From the NCBI GenBank assembly GCA_900110635.1, contig FOEK01000009.1:1-64000 (forward strand): a stretch of DNA of 64,000 nucleotides, read 5' to 3'. The translations under genes and the position numbers were made by a program. Numbering within the stretch: position 1 is the stretch's first letter; every line of letters starts with the position of its first letter. Shown in pieces: positions 35,589 through 44,312 of this stretch. The notes beneath the pieces are model-generated. The model searched no databases, was not told the origin of the DNA, and was given only the letters and a program-made list of their open reading frames with translations. Origin of the DNA: Lachnospiraceae bacterium NE2001 (GTDB lineage Bacteria; Bacillota; Clostridia; Lachnospirales; Lachnospiraceae).

Positions 35589-36746
35589 ATGAAAGTAAAA
35601 GCATTTATCAAGAAATACACTATGGTAATTGCACTTGTAGTAGTATTTATCTTCTTTACAGTGCTTACTGATGGAAAACTTATACTACCTCAGAATATGT
35701 CAAACCTTCTGCTTCAGAATGCTTACGTTCTGGTTATGGCGTGTGGTATGCTTCTATGTATTCTTACAGGTGGTAACGTAGACCTTTCGGTTGGTTCTAC
35801 ACTTTGTCTTTCTGCTGCACTTGCAGCAAAGATGATGGATAGCGGTTATGCACCAATAATTGCAATCCTTATATCTATGTCAGTTTCAATCGTAATTGGT
35901 ATCTGGCAAGGATGGTTGGTTGGTTATATACATATACCTCCATTTATCTGTACTCTGGCTGGTATGTTCCTCTTCAGAGGTCTCGCGAGAGTCGTACTGG
36001 ATTCAAGAACTATAGCAGTTATGAATCCTAAGTTCCTTAACCTGTTCACATCATACATCCAGATTCCTGGACTTGATGAGAAGGGTAATTGTAAGTCAGC
36101 TATCATCGTTGGTATTGTTGTAGCAGTAGCACTTATGATCTACACAATTATCAGCACAATGAAGAAGAAGAAGCAGGCTTATGAAAAGACTTCAGCAGTT
36201 GCAGCAATCGTTAAGATGGCTATAATTGATTTACTTATCGTAGTTTACGCATTCAAGCTTTCAGCTTATAAGGGTATTCCAGTAATGCTTATCTGGATCC
36301 TTGCAGTAGTTCTTGTATTCGCATTTATCACATCTTCAACAGTATTTGGTCGTTACTTCTACGCAGTAGGTGGTAATGAGAAGGCAACAAAGCTTTCTGG
36401 TATTGATCCAAGAAGGGTTTACTTCTGGGCATACTTCCTTATGAGTGTACTCGCAGGTTTCTCAGGACTCCTTGTTGCATCAAGAATCGGTTCTGTTGAT
36501 GGTAATATGGGTAACTCATACGAGATGGACGCTATCGCATCTTGCTTCATCGGTGGTGCATCTGCATACGGTGGTTCAGGTACAGTTCCTGGAATTATGA
36601 TCGGTGCTATCCTCCTTGGTGTTATCAACCAGGGTATGTCAATCTACGGACTTCCTGATCAGTGGCAGTACGTTGTAAAGGGTGCAGTTCTCCTTGTAGC
36701 CGTTGTATTCGACGTAGTATCTAACAAGAAGACAGGTAAGTCATGA
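35589..36746 (+). CDS. Sugar ABC transporter permease (XylH/GguB-type)
   Basis: 385 residues with about ten hydrophobic helices and the BPD_transp_2 signature near GGNVDLSVGS and GGNEKATKLSGID, which contacts the ATPase. The ATG is preceded by AGGAGGAG. It forms the membrane channel of the monosaccharide importer with the two preceding genes. No terminator is evident between it and the small gene downstream. Confidence 0.93.
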   Translation: MKVKAFIKKYTMVIALVVVFIFFTVLTDGKLILPQNMSNLLLQNAYVLVMACGMLLCILTGGNVDLSVGSTLCLSAALAAKMMDSGYAPIIAILISMSVSIVIGIWQGWLVGYIHIPPFICTLAGMFLFRGLARVVLDSRTIAVMNPKFLNLFTSYIQIPGLDEKGNCKSAIIVGIVVAVALMIYTIISTMKKKKQAYEKTSAVAAIVKMAIIDLLIVVYAFKLSAYKGIPVMLIWILAVVLVFAFITSSTVFGRYFYAVGGNEKATKLSGIDPRRVYFWAYFLMSVLAGFSGLLVASRIGSVDGNMGNSYEMDAIASCFIGGASAYGGSGTVPGIMIGAILLGVINQGMSIYGLPDQWQYVVKGAVLLVAVVFDVVSNKKTGKS

Positions 36747-36920
36747 TAATTAATTAGTAATGATGACATTTATATGTTAAATAGTTGGTGTTTTTATGAC
36801 ACTGGCTGATATGATACAGACTAGTTTAGATGTTCTCATACTATATTTTTCAAACTAAGACAGATAAGTCTATAAAATCACAAAAAAACCCTCTTATACT
36901 TGGGAAGATTGGAGATTAAC

Positions 36921-37160
36921 ATGGAATTCAATGATAGATATACAAAGCTTATAATGCGAGGTATTGTAGCCGCATATCTCATATATCTCGCTTATAAAAT
37001 AATCCTTGGTGGATATTCAACCAACCATGTTATTCTACTCACTATAATAGGCATAATCTTCCTAATAGCCGCAGTCGTTTTCACATTCTATATGATTCGA
37101 CAATTTATAGTGAGTAGAAAAACTAAACCAGATGAGGAAGAATCCTCTCTGGCTGAGTAA
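36921..37160 (+). CDS. Small two-helix membrane protein, unknown
   Basis: 79 residues from ATG 36921 (GGAG 6 bases upstream; a TTG at 36900 would lengthen it without a ribosome site). Two hydrophobic helices, ~12-30 and ~38-62, are followed by a charged tail (RKTKPDEEESS). No family recognised. It lies 174 bases after the sugar permease and just before a terminator, so it could be the last gene of that operon or stand alone. Confidence 0.6.
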   Translation: MEFNDRYTKLIMRGIVAAYLIYLAYKIILGGYSTNHVILLTIIGIIFLIAAVVFTFYMIRQFIVSRKTKPDEEESSLAE

Positions 37161-37170
37161 AAAATAACTA

Positions 37171-37211
37171 AAAGTGTGCCGCGTTAACGTCTCTCGTGGC
37201 ACACTTTTTTA
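37171..37211 (+). terminator. Intrinsic terminator
   Basis: AAAGTGTGCC (37171-37180) pairs with GGCACACTTT (37198-37207), followed by TTTATTT. An inner GCG/CGT pairing extends the stem. Confidence 0.85.
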
Positions 37212-37218
37212 TTTATAT

Positions 37219-37271
37219 CAGGGGATGTTTTTCTGCCTTATAAATCGGACAGAGAACCGTCCCCTGTCTTG
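37219..37271. repeat. Partial copy of the GACAGGGGACGG palindrome
   Basis: GACAGAGAACCGTCCCCTGT and flank (37248-37271) match one arm of the palindrome at 23361-23420. The other arm survives only as CAGGGGATG near 37219. Confidence 0.75.
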
Positions 37272-37329
37272 CCTCTTTTGTATAATTGTAGTAAAATGTG
37301 GAATAGAGTTTAAAAGGGGGTATGTAGTT

Positions 37330-39009
37330 TTGAAAAAGAGACTAATAGCTGGGGCAATACTACTTGTTCTTGTTGGTATTATCATTTATTCGCTAATGAA
37401 TCCTGTGGATATGGCAGTTATAGCTGAGGAAGGGTATGAGAGTAACTTTTTCTCAACTCCGATAGCACTCCTTCCACCGGTTATTGCGATAGTTCTTGCT
37501 CTTATCACCAAAGAGGTTTACTCCTCGCTATTCCTTGGAATAGTTACTGGTGCACTTCTTTATTCCAATTTCAATGTTGAACTCGCTTTAAATACCATGT
37601 TTTTCAATGAAGAAGGCGGTATGCTTTATAAGATAGCAGATACATTTAATGCTGGTATCCTTGTATTCCTTGTTATGCTGGGTATATTGGTTGCTCTTAT
37701 GAATAAAGCTGGTGGATCTGCTGCATTCGGTGCCTGGGCTTCAAAGCATATAAAGACAAGAATCGGTGCACAGGTTGCAACGGTTGCCCTCGGAATGCTT
37801 ATCTTTGTAGATGATTATTTTAACTGTCTGACAGTTGGTAGTGTTATGAGACCTGTTACCGATACACACAAGGTTTCACGTGCAAAGCTGTCTTATATCA
37901 TAGATGCAACGGCGGCTCCTGTTTGTATCATAGCTCCTATAAGCTCTTGGGCTGCGGCTGTTACATCTTCAGTTCCTGATGACGCGGAGATTAACGGATT
38001 CCAGACATTTATCAGAACTATTCCGTATAATTATTATGCGCTTCTCACACTTGTTATGATGTTTATTATTATCTTCAGACGTATAGATTATGGTCCGATG
38101 AAGAAGCATGAGTTAAATGCTTACAAGGGTGATCTTTTCACTACTGGTAGTGCTGGAAAGGGTAGTGATGAAAAGTATGAGATAAGCGACAAGGGTATAG
38201 TGCTTGATCTGGTTCTTCCAGTAGCTGTGCTTATTTTCGCTTGTATTATGGGTATGGTTTATACGGGCGGCTTCTTTGATGGGGTTGACTTCGTTACTGC
38301 ATTTGCAGATGCTGATGCATCAGTTGGTCTGGTACTTGGTGGAATTATTGCGGTAGTATTTACATTTTTCTATTATATGTTCCGTGATGTTATCACATTT
38401 AATCAGTTTATGGAATGTGTATCAGATGGTTTCAAAGCCATGGTTGCACCAATCCTTATTCTGACTTTTGCCTGGACGCTTTCAGGTATGACCAACCTTC
38501 TTGGCGCAAAGTACTACGTTGCAGACCTGGTTGCAGGCTCAGCTGCAGGTTTCCAGTCAATGCTTCCTGCAGTTGTTTTCCTGGTAGCACTTGGACTTGC
38601 ATTTAGTACTGGTACTTCTTGGGGTACATTTGGTATACTTATACCGATCGTTATGGGAGTTTTCCCTAGTGGTGAAATGATGCTGATCTCGATTTCAGCT
38701 TGTCTCGCTGGTGCAGTTTGCGGTGATCACTGCTCACCAATCTCTGATACAACCATTATGGCATCTGCCGGAGCAGAGTGTAATCACATCAATCACGTAT
38801 CAACACAGCTTCCTTATGCACTTACCTGTGCGGGTGTATCTGTTGTTTCCTATGTATTGGCAGGTTTCATCCAGAATCCAGTTATCTGTCTTGTTATTGG
38901 CGTAGTACTTATGGTAGTTACTATGCTGGTTATCGAGAAGATAAATGGACGCGAGCCTATGGATGGCGGCGATTCATCAGATGCTGATGTATCAAAGGCA
39001 GCAAACTAG
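37330..39009 (+). CDS. NhaC-family Na+/H+ antiporter
   Basis: 559 residues from TTG 37330 (LKKRLIAGAILL), with AAAAGGGGG 9 bases upstream. Longer in-frame starts run through the terminator and repeat and are not credible. About 12-13 helices follow, with family motifs FVDDYFNCLTVGSVMRP, AAPVCIIAPISSWAA, and CGDHCSPISDTTIMASAGA in the last third. The last is the NhaC-type ion path with Asp, His and Ser/Thr. It exchanges Na+ (or an organic ion, as in the malate-lactate members) for H+ at the membrane. Confidence 0.9.
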   Translation: MKKRLIAGAILLVLVGIIIYSLMNPVDMAVIAEEGYESNFFSTPIALLPPVIAIVLALITKEVYSSLFLGIVTGALLYSNFNVELALNTMFFNEEGGMLYKIADTFNAGILVFLVMLGILVALMNKAGGSAAFGAWASKHIKTRIGAQVATVALGMLIFVDDYFNCLTVGSVMRPVTDTHKVSRAKLSYIIDATAAPVCIIAPISSWAAAVTSSVPDDAEINGFQTFIRTIPYNYYALLTLVMMFIIIFRRIDYGPMKKHELNAYKGDLFTTGSAGKGSDEKYEISDKGIVLDLVLPVAVLIFACIMGMVYTGGFFDGVDFVTAFADADASVGLVLGGIIAVVFTFFYYMFRDVITFNQFMECVSDGFKAMVAPILILTFAWTLSGMTNLLGAKYYVADLVAGSAAGFQSMLPAVVFLVALGLAFSTGTSWGTFGILIPIVMGVFPSGEMMLISISACLAGAVCGDHCSPISDTTIMASAGAECNHINHVSTQLPYALTCAGVSVVSYVLAGFIQNPVICLVIGVVLMVVTMLVIEKINGREPMDGGDSSDADVSKAAN

Positions 39010-39137
39010 TAAATACATACATAAGAATAAAATTAATAGCATAAAAAATAAATAATCAATAATATAAACATAATAATATATGACAGCTTGTTTATTGATA
39101 TGATATAATCAGTCCGTAACAATCAGCTGTCTTATAT

Positions 39138-39208
39138 GCAGGCATAGTTCATCGGTAGAACATCAGCTTCCCAAGCTGAGGAGGCGGGTTCGATTCCCGT
39201 TGCCTGCT
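39138..39208 (+). tRNA. tRNA-Gly (anticodon CCC)
   Basis: A 71-base cloverleaf: acceptor GCAGGCA/TGCCTGC, short D arm (TTCATCGGTAGAA), anticodon stem TCAGC/GCTGA with loop TTCCCAA (anticodon CCC, decoding GGG), T arm GGCGGGTTCGATTCCCGT and discriminator T. CCA is not encoded. It stands alone, with a hairpin terminator ~60 bases on. Confidence 0.95.
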
Positions 39209-39214
39209 TTATAC

Positions 39215-39252
39215 AATGTTGTCACGGGGACGTAACTACTGACAACATTTTA
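39215..39252. repeat. TGTTGTCA palindrome and left inverted repeat
   Basis: AATGTTGTCA (39215-39224) is inverted at 39240-39249 around a GGGGACG-containing middle. Bases 39231-39252 recur as a perfect 22-base inverted copy at 41866-41887, on the far side of the ABC gene. CCGATTCTC at 39263 is likewise inverted at 41835. Confidence 0.85.
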
Positions 39253-39270
39253 AGTAAAATAGCCGATTCT

Positions 39271-39302
39271 CCCGTAAACACCAGGTTTACGGGACTTTTC
39301 TT
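39271..39302 (+). terminator. Terminator after the tRNA
   Basis: CCCGTAAAC and GTTTACGGG form a 9-base-pair stem, loop ACCAG, tail ACTTTTCTT. It may also serve the convergent ABC gene. The 304-base gap 39010-39313 holds only this, the tRNA and the repeat. Confidence 0.75.
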
Positions 39303-39313
39303 ATGTTTTGAAA

Positions 39314-41677
39314 TTATTCAGATCTAAGTGCTTCTACAGGGTCCTTCTTTGCTGCCATTCTGGAAGGTCTATTGCCTGCTAAAACATTTAACAGTACACT
39401 CAGTAAGATAAGAATTAAAGCGGCTCCTATAGGCATAACAGCTATTTTGTCAATTTTTGCAAACACTTTTACTAAAATATTAATCGGAAATGTAAGAAGT
39501 GCAGCCAGTCCTACACCGAGAATACCGGAGATGAAGCCTTCTATAACAGTTTCTGCTATAAAAACTCTTCTGACATCCTTTTTGGATGCTCCGATAGCTC
39601 TAAGGATACCAATTTCTTTTGTTCTCTCGAGCACACTTATATATGTGATAATAGCTATCATGATGGATGAAACTATAAGGCTTATAGCTACAAAACCTAT
39701 AAGTACATAAGATATACCATCTATTACCTTAGTTGCACCACCTACAATGGTTTTCATCATATCAGAATACTTGATCTCGAGATTTTCATTACCATTATTT
39801 TTAACGTCATCATTATACTCTTTAATAAGATTTTCGATGTTATTTTTTGAATCATAATCCTTAGGATATAAGCTTATAGATGAAGGATTTCCTTCTTCAT
39901 ATAATCCAAGAGACTGACATAAATTATCATAAGTATCAATTACACCATCAAATTTTTGTCCTGTTAGTACATTTATATCTTTGTTGTTTATCTGAGTCTG
40001 ATATAGGGATGTCTTACTGATTTCTTCTATTATCTGCATAGTAAGATCATGTGAATAACCAACAACACTGGCGGATGCAGTTTCATCCTCGACTATGCCG
40101 ACAATTTTAACCTCAATACCATTATCAATCTTAGATTTCATATAATCTGAATCATCTGATCTGTCTACATATTTACCTTCAGTTTCATCATAATAATCAG
40201 TATTGAGAATTACCTTGAATTCTTTATTTAACAGATCATCATATGAATAAGTCGTAGCATCTACTGTATAGTTCTTATCTTTTTTAATCTTTTCTAAATC
40301 CTGCTGTAGTGTATCAGTATCCTTTATACCAAGGGAATACAGAACTGAATCATTAACTGATCTGTTGGCATCAACAACAAGTACCATCTCGTTAGGATTC
40401 TCAGAAAGCTTACCTGCAAGCAACTTGTATTTACTCGATTTACTATCAATTTCAGCGAAAATCGTACTATCTTCATCTATTGTACTTGGATTTACTTTTT
40501 TATAATCTTTTGTATATACCTGTAAATCCATGGCATATGTATATATGATTGAAGCACAGTTATTACTGAATTCATCATGAGATTCGATATACTTTTTGAA
40601 TTCTATGAGATTATTTTCAGTAATTAATCCCTTTTCAAGATCCATTACAGTGTTCTTGACTATATCATCATTCGAAATAAGAGTTCCATCTTTGGCCTTT
40701 TGCTTTTTTGAATCATCTTCCATAGTTGTTGAAAAAGCGCCAAATAGGTCGTAGCTGACTTTATCTATTACTATAGGATAATCTGACATAGAATCTCTTT
40801 CCAATGATTTAGCCAAATTATTAACACCATTTGAAAGTGCAAGTATCAAAGATATACCTATAATACCTATAGAACCTGCAAATGCTGTCATAAAGGTTCT
40901 TCCTTTTTTTGTAAGCAGGTTGTTAAAAGACAAGGATAGTGCAGTCATAAATGACATGGATGTCTTTGTTGTGTTTCTTTCAACTATTTCTTCTTCGCCT
41001 GTAAATGGATCGCTGTCATTTATAATGATACCATCCTTAAGTTCAATTATTCTTGAAGAATACTGCTTAGCAAGCTCGGGGTTATGAGTAACCATGATAA
41101 CAAGCTTATCTCCGGCAATTTCTTTAAGAAGATCCATTATCTGAATACTTGTATTGGAATCAAGCGCTCCGGTTGGCTCATCTGCCAATATAATCTCAGG
41201 ATCATTCACTAGAGCTCTTGCTATAGCAACTCTTTGCATCTGTCCGCCGGATAACTGATTTGGTTTCTTGTTGATATGATCTTCAAGTCCTACTTTTTTT
41301 AGTGCATCAACTGCTTTATCCTTTCTATCCGCCTTTGAAACACCTGATAATGTGAGCGCCATTTCAACATTTTGAAGAACTGACTGATGCATTATAAGAT
41401 TATAAGACTGGAATATAAATCCAACTCTGTAATTTCTATATGTGTCCCAATCCCTATCCTTGTACTGCTTTGTTGAAGTGCCATCGATAATCAGTTCACC
41501 ATCATCATAAATGTCAAGACCGCCTATGATGTTAAGCAATGTAGTTTTGCCGGAACCGGAAGTGCCAAGAATAGAAGTAAATTCATTCTTTCTGAATTTG
41601 ATGTCAATTCCTTTTAAAACCTGCTGCTTTGTTTCGCCGATTTTGTAACTCTTTGTTATACCTTTTAGTTCAAGCAT
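39314..41677 (-). CDS. MacB-like ABC exporter, ATPase and FtsX permease in one chain
   Basis: 787 residues. The N-terminal ABC domain (~1-225) has Walker [12 protein letters not shown], signature [15 protein letters not shown] and Walker [13 protein letters not shown] first membrane helix (~265-285) is followed by a ~350-residue, Lys/Asp/Asn-rich extracellular domain and three C-terminal helices in the FtsX fold ([22 protein letters not shown]). By family it extrudes or senses peptides, antibiotics or lipids using mechanotransmission. GAGGAAGAGG precedes the ATG. By eye it is more A/T-rich than its neighbours. It is alone between inverted repeats, which hints at acquisition or movement. Confidence 0.88.
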   Translation of the reverse strand: MLELKGITKSYKIGETKQQVLKGIDIKFRKNEFTSILGTSGSGKTTLLNIIGGLDIYDDGELIIDGTSTKQYKDRDWDTYRNYRVGFIFQSYNLIMHQSVLQNVEMALTLSGVSKADRKDKAVDALKKVGLEDHINKKPNQLSGGQMQRVAIARALVNDPEIILADEPTGALDSNTSIQIMDLLKEIAGDKLVIMVTHNPELAKQYSSRIIELKDGIIINDSDPFTGEEEIVERNTTKTSMSFMTALSLSFNNLLTKKGRTFMTAFAGSIGIIGISLILALSNGVNNLAKSLERDSMSDYPIVIDKVSYDLFGAFSTTMEDDSKKQKAKDGTLISNDDIVKNTVMDLEKGLITENNLIEFKKYIESHDEFSNNCASIIYTYAMDLQVYTKDYKKVNPSTIDEDSTIFAEIDSKSSKYKLLAGKLSENPNEMVLVVDANRSVNDSVLYSLGIKDTDTLQQDLEKIKKDKNYTVDATTYSYDDLLNKEFKVILNTDYYDETEGKYVDRSDDSDYMKSKIDNGIEVKIVGIVEDETASASVVGYSHDLTMQIIEEISKTSLYQTQINNKDINVLTGQKFDGVIDTYDNLCQSLGLYEEGNPSSISLYPKDYDSKNNIENLIKEYNDDVKNNGNENLEIKYSDMMKTIVGGATKVIDGISYVLIGFVAISLIVSSIMIAIITYISVLERTKEIGILRAIGASKKDVRRVFIAETVIEGFISGILGVGLAALLTFPINILVKVFAKIDKIAVMPIGAALILILLSVLLNVLAGNRPSRMAAKKDPVEALRSE

Positions 41678-41748
41678 AATTATACCTCTTCCTCGTATTA
41701 CATGATTTTTTTATGTATATTTTATCGATTCAGATTTTTAACAGACGT

Positions 41749-41777
41749 ATATTAACACCAAAAATCATTGACGGCAA
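41749..41777 (-). promoter_or_regulatory. Promoter of the MacB-like gene
   Basis: On the minus strand: TTGCCG (41772-41777), a 17-base spacer and TAATAT (41749-41754), about 70 bases before the ATG. Confidence 0.5.
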
Positions 41778-41865
41778 TATAATTATTATAAAAAAACTCT
41801 GACCCTAAACAACTTGGAATACCCTCTCAATTTTGAGAATCGGCTATTGCTTATTAAATTTGATT

Positions 41866-41887
41866 TAAAATGTTGTCAGTAGTTACG
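41866..41887. repeat. Right inverted repeat bracketing the ABC gene
   Basis: A perfect reverse complement of 39231-39252 (22 bases). Just inside it (41825-41848) a TCTCAA-TT-TTGAGA palindrome and GAGAATCGGCTATT mirror the left end. The 369-base gap 41678-42046 holds this repeat, two divergent promoters and leaders, and nothing else I can identify. Confidence 0.85.
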
Positions 41888-41951
41888 ATATCTTGATGTA
41901 ATATCAACACATACAAAACGCAACCAACAAGATACAAAATGTAAAATATAC

Positions 41952-41980
41952 TTGACAAAAGGTAAAAACAGCTGTATATT
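41952..41980 (+). promoter_or_regulatory. Strong promoter of the small XRE operon
   Basis: A perfect TTGACA (41952-41957), a 17-base spacer and TATATT (41975-41980). The nearby repeats ACAAAATGTAAA and ACAAAAGGTAAA (around 41934-41966) overlap the -35 and could bind the XRE repressor encoded by the third gene. Confidence 0.7.
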
Positions 41981-42046
41981 ATGTTCAAGCTTAAGCAAAG
42001 AATAAAAACATTTAATTAGTTATAGAAAGAAAGAGAGGATTTAGAG

Positions 42047-42274
42047 ATGAAGGTTATTGATATTAAAGGTTTTAAGAATGTTCCAGTTTGTGCAAAGGTT
42101 ATGTGGGGAATATCATTTATTCTTGCAATGGCAGGTGTTGTAACAATTATGCTTGATATATTTGAAATATGTGAGATTAAGCTTTGTGTTTCCCTGGCAC
42201 TTGTTGTAGCAAGTCAGATTATCAATGTGTTTGGTCTTAGAAAGTATAAGGATATCTTATATAAAGAAGTTTAG
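42047..42274 (+). CDS. Small membrane protein, first gene of the XRE operon
   Basis: 75 residues with two hydrophobic helices (~18-38 and ~47-64), a Lys-rich N-terminus and a charged C-terminus. GAGAGGAT lies 8 bases before the ATG. Not recognised. It is followed 11 bases later by another membrane protein and then an HTH regulator, an arrangement common for small autoregulated membrane-protein operons in Firmicutes. Confidence 0.7.
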   Translation: MKVIDIKGFKNVPVCAKVMWGISFILAMAGVVTIMLDIFEICEIKLCVSLALVVASQIINVFGLRKYKDILYKEV

Positions 42275-42285
42275 GAGGTTTAGAT

Positions 42286-42831
42286 ATGGGTCTCGATATT
42301 ATATGGGTAATTATGATACTTGCAGTGGTTGCAATAATGGTTGGCATATGTATATTTTTCTACGCAAAAAATATCCATAATGATGGCAAGAAGGCAAAAT
42401 ATGATGAGAGGCAGATGGTTGCCAGAGGACGTGGTTATAAGTATGCATTTTATTCAACTATTATTGTTGGTATGCTACCTATTTTTCTACCAGATGAGAT
42501 AAAGTTTTTACTTGGAAATCTGATGTACTGTATTCCACTTTTGGTAGGTCTGGCTGTTCACATTTTTTATTGTATATGGAATGATGCGTATCTGGAGCTT
42601 AATCTTGATTCGAAGAGATGGATGACCAGTATGTCATTTATAAGTGTAGCTAATCTTCTGATCAGTTTAGGCAGTTTACAGAGAGGTTTTCTTATAGATG
42701 GCGTATTAAATACCGCACTGTTAAATCTGGCTATCGGTATCCTGGGAGTTGTAATAATCATTGAGATTCTTATGAAGAAGAGTATTGATAAGAAGAAGGA
42801 GGCGGATGAAGATGAAGAACTTGAAGCTTAA
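42286..42831 (+). CDS. Four- to five-helix membrane protein of unknown function
   Basis: 181 residues. AGGAGG lies 7 bases before the ATG. Helices are at ~8-27, ~55-72, ~78-95, ~105-125 and ~135-155, with the conserved-looking loop YDERQMVARGRGYKYAF between the first two. That YDERQ-x-x-x-RG-x-x-x-x-Y pattern is seen in several uncharacterised Firmicute membrane proteins that sit beside XRE regulators. The C-terminus is highly charged (KKKEADEDEELEA), and its last 20 bases overlap the regulator gene. Confidence 0.75.
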   Translation: MGLDIIWVIMILAVVAIMVGICIFFYAKNIHNDGKKAKYDERQMVARGRGYKYAFYSTIIVGMLPIFLPDEIKFLLGNLMYCIPLLVGLAVHIFYCIWNDAYLELNLDSKRWMTSMSFISVANLLISLGSLQRGFLIDGVLNTALLNLAIGILGVVIIIEILMKKSIDKKKEADEDEELEA

Positions 42832-43009
42832 AGCCGCCCGGGCAGGAAAGGATATGTCACAGGCTGATCTCGCCGAAGCAGTTGGGGTTTCAAGGCAGAC
42901 CATTAACTCCATTGAGAAGGGAGATTATAACCCAACCATAAAGCTGTGTATTTCAATCTGTAAGACTCTTGGCAAGACACTGGATGAGATATTTTGGGAA
43001 GAAGAGTAA
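42812..43009 (+). CDS. XRE-family transcriptional regulator (short Cro/CI type)
   Basis: 65 residues, one helix-turn-helix domain: SQADLAEAVGVSRQTINSIEKG, then YNPTIKLCISICKTLGKTLDEIFW, the standard ending of this short group. ATG 42812 is preferred to 42806 because AAGGAGG (42796-42802) is 9 and 3 bases away respectively. It probably represses its own operon, whose promoter carries repeated ACAAAA-GTAAA elements. The preceding membrane protein may control it directly. Confidence 0.92.
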   Translation: MKNLKLKAARAGKDMSQADLAEAVGVSRQTINSIEKGDYNPTIKLCISICKTLGKTLDEIFWEEE

Positions 43010-43129
43010 AGCTCTGGATGATATACCCTGTGAAGAAAAGTGATTACACCGTTTACAACAGGATATTAACCATTTACGACAAAAGAATTATATTTGACAA
43101 TATTTAATATAAGATAGCACTGTGAAAAA

Positions 43130-43168
43130 AAAGTGACAGTATCTGCCCCGCTCAGAGCTTGTCACATT
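43130..43168. repeat. GTGACA hairpin of the TGTGACAAA family
   Basis: AAAGTGACA and TTGTCACATTT are inverted around a CTGCCCCGCTCAG middle. It lies just before the ABC ATPase start, so a role as leader structure is possible. Confidence 0.55.
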
Positions 43169-43189
43169 TTACGAAGGAGGATGAATGTA

Positions 43190-44215
43190 ATGGCGCTTGT
43201 AGTTAAGAATCTTTGCAAGAAGTATGGTGAGAAGATTGTTGTTGATAATATCAGCTTTGAGATGCCGAAGCCAGGCGTGTATGCGCTGCTTGGTACAAAT
43301 GGAGCTGGTAAGACCACGTCCATCAGAATGATACTTGGTATGCTGGATAAGGATAGTGGTGAGGTTTCCTGGGATGGCAAGCCTCTTAATTTCGATACCT
43401 GTAATATAGGTTATCTTGCAGAGGAGCGTGGTCTCTATCCTAAGTATACTCTGGTAGATCAGATCAGGTATTTCGGTGAACTCCGTGGAGTTGATCGTAA
43501 GACTGTTGATGAGAGAATAAAGTACTGGGCTGAAAGGCTTAAGGTTGAAGAATATATATATCCTGAGAAGGCTGCTGAATTACTAGAGAAACAGCAGAAT
43601 GAAGGCAGAGTTCGTTACGATGAGAATGGAAATGTCATCGAAGAAAAGCGGGCTGCTAAGAAGACCAGACGCAAGAAGGTTAAACTTCAGAGTCCTGATC
43701 AGCTGTCAAAGGGTAATCAGCAGAAGATACAGTTCCTTATTGCTATGATATCAGAGCCAGAGCTTCTGGTGTTAGATGAACCGTTTTCAGGTCTTGATCC
43801 TGTAAATACAGATATATTGAAAGAGGTTGTTAGAGAACAGATTGCAGCTGGAAAGTATATAATTATGTCCAGCCATCAGATGGAGGTTGTTGAGGAGTTC
43901 TGTACTGATATAACTATCCTTCATAGATCAAAGGCTGTTGTGTCTGGCAATCTAAATGAGATAAAGAAGGCAAGGGGTCGAGTAAACCTGAGCCTAAAGG
44001 TTGAACAGGACATTACCCCTTACATAAAGGAAGCAGGTGTTGAACTCATTTCCGAGAAGGAATTCGAATATACCCTGAAGGTAACTGGCGACGAGCAGGC
44101 AAATAAACTGCTCAGCAGTCTCATAAGCGCCGGTATCCCTATTGTAAAGTTTGATCTAAGTGAAATGTCACTTCACGAGATCTTCGTCAACGCAGTAGGA
44201 GAAACCACAGAGTAG
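43190..44215 (+). CDS. ABC-2-type exporter ATPase (NatA-like) with charged insertion
   Basis: 341 residues from ATG 43190; AAGGAGG at 43174-43180 is 9 bases upstream but touches the alternative ATG 43181. Walker A is GTNGAGKTTSI, Q-loop region GYLAEERGLYPKY, signature LSKGNQQKIQ and Walker B LLVLDEPFSGLDP. Between Q-loop and signature lies a ~45-residue basic insertion (LLEKQQNEGRVRYDENG...KKTRRKKVKL). A C-terminal domain of the NatA/DUF4162 type follows. It forms an exporter with the two permeases downstream; the substrate, Na+ in the namesake, is unknown. Confidence 0.9.
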   Translation: MALVVKNLCKKYGEKIVVDNISFEMPKPGVYALLGTNGAGKTTSIRMILGMLDKDSGEVSWDGKPLNFDTCNIGYLAEERGLYPKYTLVDQIRYFGELRGVDRKTVDERIKYWAERLKVEEYIYPEKAAELLEKQQNEGRVRYDENGNVIEEKRAAKKTRRKKVKLQSPDQLSKGNQQKIQFLIAMISEPELLVLDEPFSGLDPVNTDILKEVVREQIAAGKYIIMSSHQMEVVEEFCTDITILHRSKAVVSGNLNEIKKARGRVNLSLKVEQDITPYIKEAGVELISEKEFEYTLKVTGDEQANKLLSSLISAGIPIVKFDLSEMSLHEIFVNAVGETTE

Positions 44216-44225
44216 TCAACTACAA

Positions 44226-44297
44226 AATGTGCAATTGGGGACGGACCTATGTGCAATGGGGACGTATGTGCAATGGGGACGGACCCCGTTGCACATT
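44226..44297. repeat. REP-like GTGCAATGGGGACGG cluster
   Basis: Three direct ATGTGCAA(T)TGGGGACG units (starting near 44227, 44249 and 44266), closed by an inverted CCCCGTTGCACAT (44284-44296). It lies inside the ABC operon, between ATPase and first permease, and stays open in the permease reading frame. Confidence 0.85.
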
Positions 44298-44312
44298 AGA
44301 AAGGATAATGAG

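Noticed and set aside
37174-37329. Longer N-terminus for the NhaC antiporter
   Set aside because: It begins within a terminator hairpin and crosses a repeat; TTG 37330 with AAAAGGGGG is much better.
39231-41887. Classical insertion sequence
   Set aside because: No transposase, recombinase or clear target duplication is present, so only the inverted repeats are reported.
44229-44312. Longer N-terminus for the first ABC-2 permease
   Set aside because: It would only translate the REP-like repeat; ATG 44313 has its own ribosome site.
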